Source: Malachius bipustulatus (taxonomy: Eukaryota; Arthropoda; Insecta; Coleoptera; Melyridae). Taken from it: 64,000 nt of DNA. Made by a program: the position numbers and the translations under genes. Below, piece after piece: positions 60,801 through 64,000 of the stretch (position 1 is the stretch's first letter; the number at the start of each line of letters is the position of its first letter). Under the pieces are notes generated by a model. The model ran no database searches. It saw only the letters and a program-made list of their open reading frames with translations, and was not told the DNA's origin. Where the stretch lies: positions 40,251,637 through 40,315,636 of the forward strand of contig OU342632.1 in assembly GCA_910589415.1 (NCBI GenBank), given 5' to 3'.

Positions 60801-61792
60801 AACAAACTCGGTTAATAATTATCTCATGAGGAACGTCCCTGAGAGACCATTCAAATGCTCCAATTGCCCCAGCAGTACATTCTCGACTTACTCTAATCTG
60901 AAGAAGCATATCACCTGCAAGCATGTAACCAAAGCTCTAGAAGACGATATCAAAGCCCAGGGATACGAAGCAGGAAGCTCTGAAGATGAGAAAATCAACC
61001 AAGACAACAAAACCGATTGGGAAAATCAGATATCCATCCCAAAATTACCTATCGCCAATCAAGAAATCCCAAACAGTCAAGTACAAAATTCCGACTTACC
61101 CTTCAAATGCCATCTTTGCGAAGGATCGTTCTCAGAAAGACAGGAAGCTTTAGACCATATTCGGGACAAACATGCATCGGAATACGATCTACTTATGTCC
61201 AAGAACGCTCTCGATTTGAACGCTACCACACCTGACGAAACTGCTCATAACGAAGAGGAAGACGGTGAAGTTAGAGGAAAGTTCCCAGATTACTCTAACA
61301 GAAAGGTAAGGGATAAATAAAATTTTTCCACAACCACATTACTGACGATTTCATTCTATTTTATAGGTGATATGCGCCTTCTGTATGCGACGCTTCTGGT
61401 CGGCGGAAGACCTGCGCAGACACATGCGCACTCATACCGGGGAACGACCGTTCAGCTGCGACATCTGTCGGCGACGTTTCACACTTAAACATAGCATGCT
61501 TCGACATAGGAAGAAACACAACGTTAATTTCGATCACGACACTCCGAACAGTGACGAAGATCAGCCGCTCGGATCGGAACAGAAGCATAATTCCCCTCCC
61601 GAGGAGGGCAATGATGAACCTTCGGCTCCGGGAGGAAAGGGAACAGATGAATCTGATGGTAACGAGGGCGGCAGCGATCTTATCAGCAATCTTCTAGGAA
61701 TAGGCGACAGATCGCTTATTGACAAGGTGCTGACAGCGTCTGCTGATGATGCAGCTAAGATGTTAGGTGTAAAAAACGGGGTAAAGGAATGA
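39839..61792 (+). CDS. peb: Pebbled/hindsight (RREB1-family) zinc-finger transcription factor, complete five-exon CDS
   Basis: Join 39839-39878, 53919-53999, 56888-60485, 60546-61305, 61367-61792. Every junction is GT-AG and the phases match (1, 1, 2, 0), giving 4905 nt and 1634 residues. The family acts in the nucleus as a DNA-binding regulator of epithelial morphogenesis and Ras/Notch-linked differentiation. C2H2-type fingers start near residues 117, 152, 180, 267, 296, 365 (irregular), 525, 556, 584, 1020, 1262, 1290, 1342, 1426, 1494 and 1522. Fingers such as [17 protein letters not shown] and the final [17 protein letters not shown] are RREB1/hindsight signatures. [11 protein letters not shown] (792) and PQDLSKK (818) fit CtBP-recruitment motifs. 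Length is close to what I recall for human RREB1 and somewhat shorter than the fly protein. The ATG at 39839 is the first after an in-frame stop. The first two exons carry no domain, so they are less certain than the rest. Confidence 0.9.
39879..41220. other. Intron sequence with a GC-richer block
   Basis: The block about 40190-40440 (with CACCTGCCCTC, CACCTGCTGCC and similar E-box words) is GC-richer than its flanks and may be a regulatory element of the gene. The rest is AT-rich and featureless. Confidence 0.3.
41221..41764. mobile_element. MITE with about 95-bp terminal inverted repeats
   Basis: The left end ATACAGGGTGTTAAGAAAAT, continuing through GGGGACACTCAGTA and GGGAAAAATAATTTAAAAAA, is mirrored nearly perfectly at 41670-41764. 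The interior (about 350 bp) has no open frame of note. The right arm contains ACATTGTACTGAAGAGT, also present in the ribozyme satellite (see findings). Confidence 0.85.
41765..42760. other. Intron sequence, no gene seen
   Basis: AT-rich, with a poly-G run near 42235-42244. No motif-bearing frame. Confidence 0.4.
42761..43759 (+). pseudogene. Decayed copy of a multicopy transposon-associated protein
   Basis: Plus-strand reading, with frame changes, gives segments recalling a protein repeated in many arthropod genomes. First is [15 protein letters not shown] (about 42780), like the family phrase around a KSAERQRR motif. Next is RLQDLWYIF (about 43367), then [20 protein letters not shown] followed by [13 protein letters not shown] (about 43435-43530). 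[18 protein letters not shown] (about 43585-43640) matches the start of a Cys-rich region. [12 protein letters not shown] and a stop at 43757-43759 close it. Several stops and frameshifts interrupt it, so it is not expressed as one protein. Similarity is from memory of the family's phrasing, not an alignment, and the enzymatic role of the intact protein is unknown to me. Confidence 0.55.
43760..45683. other. Intron sequence with a dispersed repeat fragment
   Basis: The segment 45450-45600 is copy B of the repeat at 32040-32200. A 137-codon minus-strand frame (44966-45379) has no recognisable domain and typical AT-rich composition, so I do not treat it as a gene. Confidence 0.4.
45760..45804 (-). 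ncRNA. Hammerhead ribozyme, left arm copy 1
   Basis: The outermost left copy, in the partial first unit. Stem I strands are at 45799-45804 and 45760-45765, and cleavage is expected 3' of C45766 on the minus strand. Confidence 0.9.
46075..46119 (-). ncRNA. Hammerhead ribozyme, left arm copy 2
   Basis: Same sequence as copy 1, shifted by 315 bp. Expected cleavage 3' of C46081. Confidence 0.9.
46390..46434 (-). ncRNA. Hammerhead ribozyme, left arm copy 3
   Basis: Expected cleavage 3' of C46396 on the minus strand. The core letters are unchanged. Confidence 0.9.
46705..46749 (-). ncRNA. Hammerhead ribozyme, left arm copy 4
   Basis: Expected cleavage 3' of C46711 on the minus strand. Confidence 0.9.
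47020..47064 (-). ncRNA. Hammerhead ribozyme, left arm copy 5
   Basis: Expected cleavage 3' of C47026 on the minus strand. Confidence 0.9.
47335..47379 (-). ncRNA. Hammerhead ribozyme, left arm copy 6 (nearest the centre)
   Basis: Mirror image of the first right-arm copy. Expected cleavage 3' of C47341 on the minus strand. Confidence 0.9.
47434..47480. other. Asymmetric 47-bp spacer at the centre of the palindrome
   Basis: Left-arm sequence from AAAAATAAATTAAAA to GGCTTTCGCCA that has no mirror partner at the junction. The right arm starts directly with ATCATTTTTCTC at 47481. The break within the unit gives the only asymmetry between the arms. Confidence 0.9.
47535..47579 (+). ncRNA. Hammerhead ribozyme, type I minimal, right arm copy 1
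   Basis: All required elements are present in order: stem I strand ATTGTA (47535-47540); core CTGAAGA (47541-47547), which fits CUGANGA with the free position 7 as A; stem II GTCC/GGAC (47548-47551, 47558-47561) with loop CAATTA; GAAA (47562-47565); stem III region ACACGTGT (47565-47572), either 2 bp with an ACGT loop or an 8-bp palindrome between two molecules; cleavage residue C47573 in GTC; and stem I strand TACAAT (47574-47579), perfectly complementary to ATTGTA. The stem II sequence closely resembles hammerheads of animal satellites such as those of schistosomes. The short stem III suggests it works best as a dimer, as in tandem transcripts. Confidence 0.93.
47850..47894 (+). ncRNA. Hammerhead ribozyme, right arm copy 2
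   Basis: Expected cleavage 3' of C47888. With the preceding copy it would release a 315-nt RNA. Confidence 0.9.
48165..48209 (+). ncRNA. Hammerhead ribozyme, right arm copy 3
   Basis: Expected cleavage 3' of C48203. Confidence 0.9.
48480..48524 (+). ncRNA. Hammerhead ribozyme, right arm copy 4
   Basis: Expected cleavage 3' of C48518. Confidence 0.9.
48795..48839 (+). ncRNA. Hammerhead ribozyme, right arm copy 5
   Basis: Expected cleavage 3' of C48833, the last copy before peb coding exon 2. Confidence 0.9.
49059..51654. other. Intron sequence, no gene seen
   Basis: A lone ACACCCTGTA repeat end occurs near 49112-49121, just beyond the satellite. The rest is AT-rich. Confidence 0.4.
51655..52231. 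mobile_element. MITE-like element with TACAGTGTGTCC ends
   Basis: The left TATACAGTGTGTCCGGCATA and right CTTGGACACACTGTA are inverted. Further in, TTTGACCATTTAGGGTCCAGGCC..TTGATTAGATA (about 51719-51756) mirrors TATCTAATCAAG..GGCCTGGACCCAAATGGTCAAA (about 52129-52168). The 93-codon frame from 52084 is a by-product. Confidence 0.75.
52232..53918. other. Intron sequence, no gene seen
   Basis: AT-rich. A lone ACACCCTGTA end sits near 52831. Short frames have no motif. The polypyrimidine tract at about 53906-53916 serves exon 2. Confidence 0.45.
53919..53999 (+). CDS. peb: peb coding exon 2
   Basis: Acceptor TTTTTTTTCCAG, then 81 bp open in the frame demanded by exon 1, translating to a Gln/Pro-containing stretch that includes [15 protein letters not shown] and SPPPNTS. 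It ends in ATAG|GTAAGAT. Phase 1 at both ends means the exon could be skipped without a frameshift. The internal ATG at 53934 is a possible alternative start if exon 1 is not used. Confidence 0.75.
   Translation, partial: NVISKCKGWPSPLRIHNKGPRPLIHQ
54000..56887. other. Intron between peb exons 2 and 3
   Basis: A CAGGAAAC..TTCCCC/GGGGAA..GTTTCCTG stem-loop occurs at 56132-56173. The segment about 54998-55135 starts with CGCAGGGTGTAAATTAATTACC and resembles the ends of other repeats here. No other gene is supported. A 111-codon frame at 56533-56868 is intronic, with no motif. Confidence 0.5.
56888..60485 (+). CDS. peb: peb coding exon 3 (large exon, fingers 1-10)
   Basis: Acceptor GTTTCAG at 56881-56887, donor AACAG|GTAAG at 60485. 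It encodes residues 41-1240 of the joined protein: a Ser/Asn/Asp-rich lead, the finger pairs at residues 117-202 (including [17 protein letters not shown] and [17 protein letters not shown], typical of RREB1/hindsight), and fingers at 267-319. The finger at 365 has Cys in place of the last His. Next come the triplet at 525-607, CtBP-type motifs at 792 and 818, a Pro/Phe-rich segment (about 880), a basic KQKQRRYR stretch just before the finger at 1020, and acidic runs toward the end. Reading through the donor meets TAA at 60487, so an unspliced or alternative form would end after these ten fingers. Confidence 0.95.
60546..61305 (+). CDS. peb: peb coding exon 4 (fingers 11-14)
   Basis: Acceptor TTATTTGCAG, donor AGAAAG|GTAAGG. 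It encodes residues 1240-1493: the signature pair [17 protein letters not shown] and [17 protein letters not shown] (1262-1313), a finger with a CPSSTF insertion at 1342, a polar linker, and a finger at 1426. If the donor is not used, TAA follows at 61318. Confidence 0.95.
61367..61792 (+). CDS. peb: peb coding exon 5 (fingers 15-16 and C-terminus)
   Basis: Acceptor TTTTATAG at 61366. The frame continues in phase 0 with [19 protein letters not shown] and the last finger [17 protein letters not shown] (1494-1544). There follows an acidic, Gly/Ser-rich disordered tail and a helical-looking end ([20 protein letters not shown]) before TGA at 61790-61792. Confidence 0.95.
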   Translation: MICAFCMRRFWSAEDLRRHMRTHTGERPFSCDICRRRFTLKHSMLRHRKKHNVNFDHDTPNSDEDQPLGSEQKHNSPPEEGNDEPSAPGGKGTDESDGNEGGSDLISNLLGIGDRSLIDKVLTASADDAAKMLGVKNGVKE

Positions 61793-62170
61793 TCTAATTG
61801 TACCTAGTAAGGCTGAAATAGTTTGATAATTGAGTAAAAGTTAAAAAACTTTTCTTATTAGTGATGAAATATCATTATCTCTTTTTTTTCTGTGGTACCT
61901 TTCTATATAATAATATGTAGATAAAAGTGAAATGTTCACATTCCATAATAGACGTGATTCGTGATAAGTAAATAAGAAATAGGTAGCTCAAATGAAGAGT
62001 TTAAGATGCATGTGTATGTATGTAATACTTAACCAGTATTTAGGCAATTACTGTACAGATATAAAAAGGATTTTTATATATTGACCACTCGCAGGCTTGC
62101 ATGCTGTTTTGACTGATTTATTTCAACAAAATAAAGCAGGTTTAATAAATATTGGGTAAAAATATATGTA
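61793..62170 (+). terminator. peb 3' untranslated region with polyadenylation signals
   Basis: AATAAA occurs at 62130-62135 and again at 62144-62149, about 340-355 bp after the stop codon. These are the first canonical signals. The transcript end is expected 10-30 bases later, but longer forms using later signals cannot be excluded. Confidence 0.55.
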
Positions 62171-64000
62171 GAAGACATAAAAAAGTATGCTGAAACGTCT
62201 AAGAGTTAAATTCTTTGTTTCGGTTTGAAGATTCAAAAAATTCTAACTTTCTGAAAGTAATATCGTTGAAAAGAAAGGTCTAGCACCATTTTTGAGACAA
62301 GGTGGCATATTTTTACTCGAATTTTTATTATCTTGAAGGATTTATTCCGAAATCGAGTGTAGGTACAAATTTGGAGAAGTCAATATATATTTTTGAAATT
62401 ATATACTTTTTGTGTATATAACTATCAAATATTGTAATACATAATTGTATATCATTGGCTTGTATGTAGTATAAGGTGGTAATTAAAAGTTTAGGGTATC
62501 AAGCAGCTTAGGTAAATTAATAAGAAATATCCGATTTTCACGGAACATGATGTAGTACCTATACCTCTTAAAAGTATCTATACCTAAAAAAAGCGAAAAT
62601 TTACAAAATTTCAGTAAATATAATCAAATGTTTTGAAATATTTTATTTAACTCTCATCCCCCCCCCCTATTTTAAATTAAGTTGAGGAAAATTTCTTGTA
62701 AAATTTTTACCCCCAGTTCATCACCTCTATCTACGTTCGACCTGATAAATATAGTATAATAGTGACTTAAAGGTTATACTTACGTTTTGCTTTCTACGCA
62801 GCAAAGAGTTCTTCTTCATCTGATCGTGTCTCCTGTCTTACTCTGTTTCGCTGTACTGCCCAAATTCCTCTCTTCCAGATGTTTTCAGTAAAAAATGCCC
62901 TAATTTACTAAAGTGGTAAGATATTAAACCAGCAACTTCTAATAATTAATTCAAAACCAATTCCAAATTTGTTTAATTTACAAAAAATAGAGACAATAGA
63001 GTCCTACTTTTTGAAAAAGTCAACTTTGTGATTGGACAGTAGCCATCTTGCATTTCGACCAATAGAGATGAAGAACTATGAATGTGTGGTTGATAGGATA
63101 TGTTAAGTAAAATAGTAACTTCAATTTTATTTATCATAATTCAACTTAAGAGATGCAATAAGGCGGATGGGGGAAGTTGTAAACATATGAATCCAGAAAA
63201 CGTATGAATTCCAATTTTTCAAGTTGATACTATGCGCGAAGACTTTAAAAATTATTTATTTTCAAACTTTAAACACCCAATGGAACAAGCGTAATCGCAC
63301 GTGAACAAACAGGAATAAGCGCTCTATATAGCGAACACAAATGTACAGGTGAGGGAGGACATTATAATGACAAACACGAACGAACCCAAACAAGCACCAC
63401 ACGCGCCACACGACGACGATCCGCTAGCGCCAGTTGTCGATATTTCAAAGGAGTCGTCTTTTTGTCTGTGTTTCTGTCATCTTTTCGTTTGTGTTTATTT
63501 AAATTCGTTTTCATTGTCAATGGAAACTATCCCAGAATTTAAACAAACTTTCGACTCATTTCCCATCGCCAGCCCTAAGAGTCCTTGATTAGGGTTAGGG
63601 TAGAGCCAGGTTGTCTTTCGTCGCCCTTTGCCGCCCCCCTAAATGCAAAGAAGGTGATTTTTTTTTAAATAAGGTCATTCATCGGTTTTCTAGTGCTAGT
63701 GTATAAATATCTACCTGACTTTCGTTAACCCTAAATTGCTTTAATGTTTAAACTCAGTTGAAAGTGGGGTTACGAAGATAATTGGGAAGAAGGTAATAAA
63801 GATTTAATAAAATTTAGGGCGTTGCTATATTGCCCCGACCACTGTGGTAATTAATTTGGCCACTAACTTCACGTCCATTTTATTTTCTTGAAATTTCAAT
63901 TAGGTGGAAACGTAACAATGACCAAATGACTTGTCCACCTTCTAATCAGTCATCTCCAAGTAAAAATATCAATTTTCAAATTTCAAAATCATTATCATTC
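62171..64000. other. Downstream flank, no supported gene
   Basis: AT-rich, with a poly-C run near 62659. A TATATA-containing segment near 63325 precedes a small frame (ATG at 63367, to 63588) whose first 29 residues are polar and acidic. This could be a first exon of a neighbouring gene, but there is no domain and the frame ends without a clear splice site. Confidence 0.3.

Noticed and set aside
63590..63603. TTAGGGTTAGGG, considered as a telomere-type repeat
   Set aside because: Only two units, internal to the window, and most insects use TTAGG.
1..64000. CRISPR arrays, bacterial operons or rRNA genes
   Set aside because: None found. Intron-exon structure, transposon types and composition are those of an animal nuclear genome.

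Overview
The window reads as insect nuclear DNA. It is AT-rich, has long introns with canonical GT-AG borders, and is full of decayed and foldback-type transposable elements. The short motif TAGGTA/TACCTA is strewn across it, and a degenerate R1-like non-LTR retrotransposon lies at the left end. The order cannot be fixed from the sequence; Hemiptera is only an impression. No bacterial features and no CRISPR were seen.

Gene content. One protein-coding gene is well supported, on the + strand: the orthologue of Drosophila pebbled/hindsight and vertebrate RREB1, a multi-zinc-finger transcription factor. Five coding exons (39839-39878, 53919-53999, 56888-60485, 60546-61305, 61367-61792) join with matching phases into a 1634-residue protein. 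It has about 16 C2H2-type fingers, two PLDL/PxDLS-type CtBP motifs and an acidic C-terminal tail. A TATA-containing, GC-richer segment near 15.85-16.33 kb with a good splice donor is a candidate 5' non-coding first exon. The 39.54 kb region may hold a second promoter. Most of 16-57 kb would then be intron, with several GC-richer islands that may be cis-regulatory.

Most unusual structure. Within the first coding intron (45684-49058) lies a 315-bp tandem repeat: 5.7 units in one orientation, then 5.0 units in the opposite orientation. The arms are apparently perfect inverted repeats of 1578 bp separated by 47 bp. Every unit carries a complete hammerhead self-cleaving ribozyme core (CTGAAGA, a 4-bp stem II, GAAA, a tiny palindromic stem III, a TC cleavage site and a closing stem I), 11 copies in all. 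The layout matches metazoan retrozymes or Penelope-associated ribozyme satellites. The right-arm ribozymes are in the sense of the host gene, so its pre-mRNA would contain five self-cleaving ribozymes and a very long hairpin.

Other repeats, left to right: the R1-like pseudogene (1.9-3.6 kb); a 1.27-kb foldback element with an 11-bp target duplication (7188-8459); a foldback nested in a larger inverted repeat (12.0-13.9 kb); foldbacks at 14.0-14.8 and 18.2-19.0 kb; a hammerhead-like motif at 21.77 kb; a half foldback copy at 22.1 kb; a compact MITE inside a larger palindrome (25.2-26.1 kb); a tRNA-like fragment (31.9 kb); MITEs at 33.7, 41.2-41.8 and 51.7-52.2 kb; and a decayed multicopy TE-type protein (42.8-43.8 kb). 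The remaining intervals hold no gene I can support.
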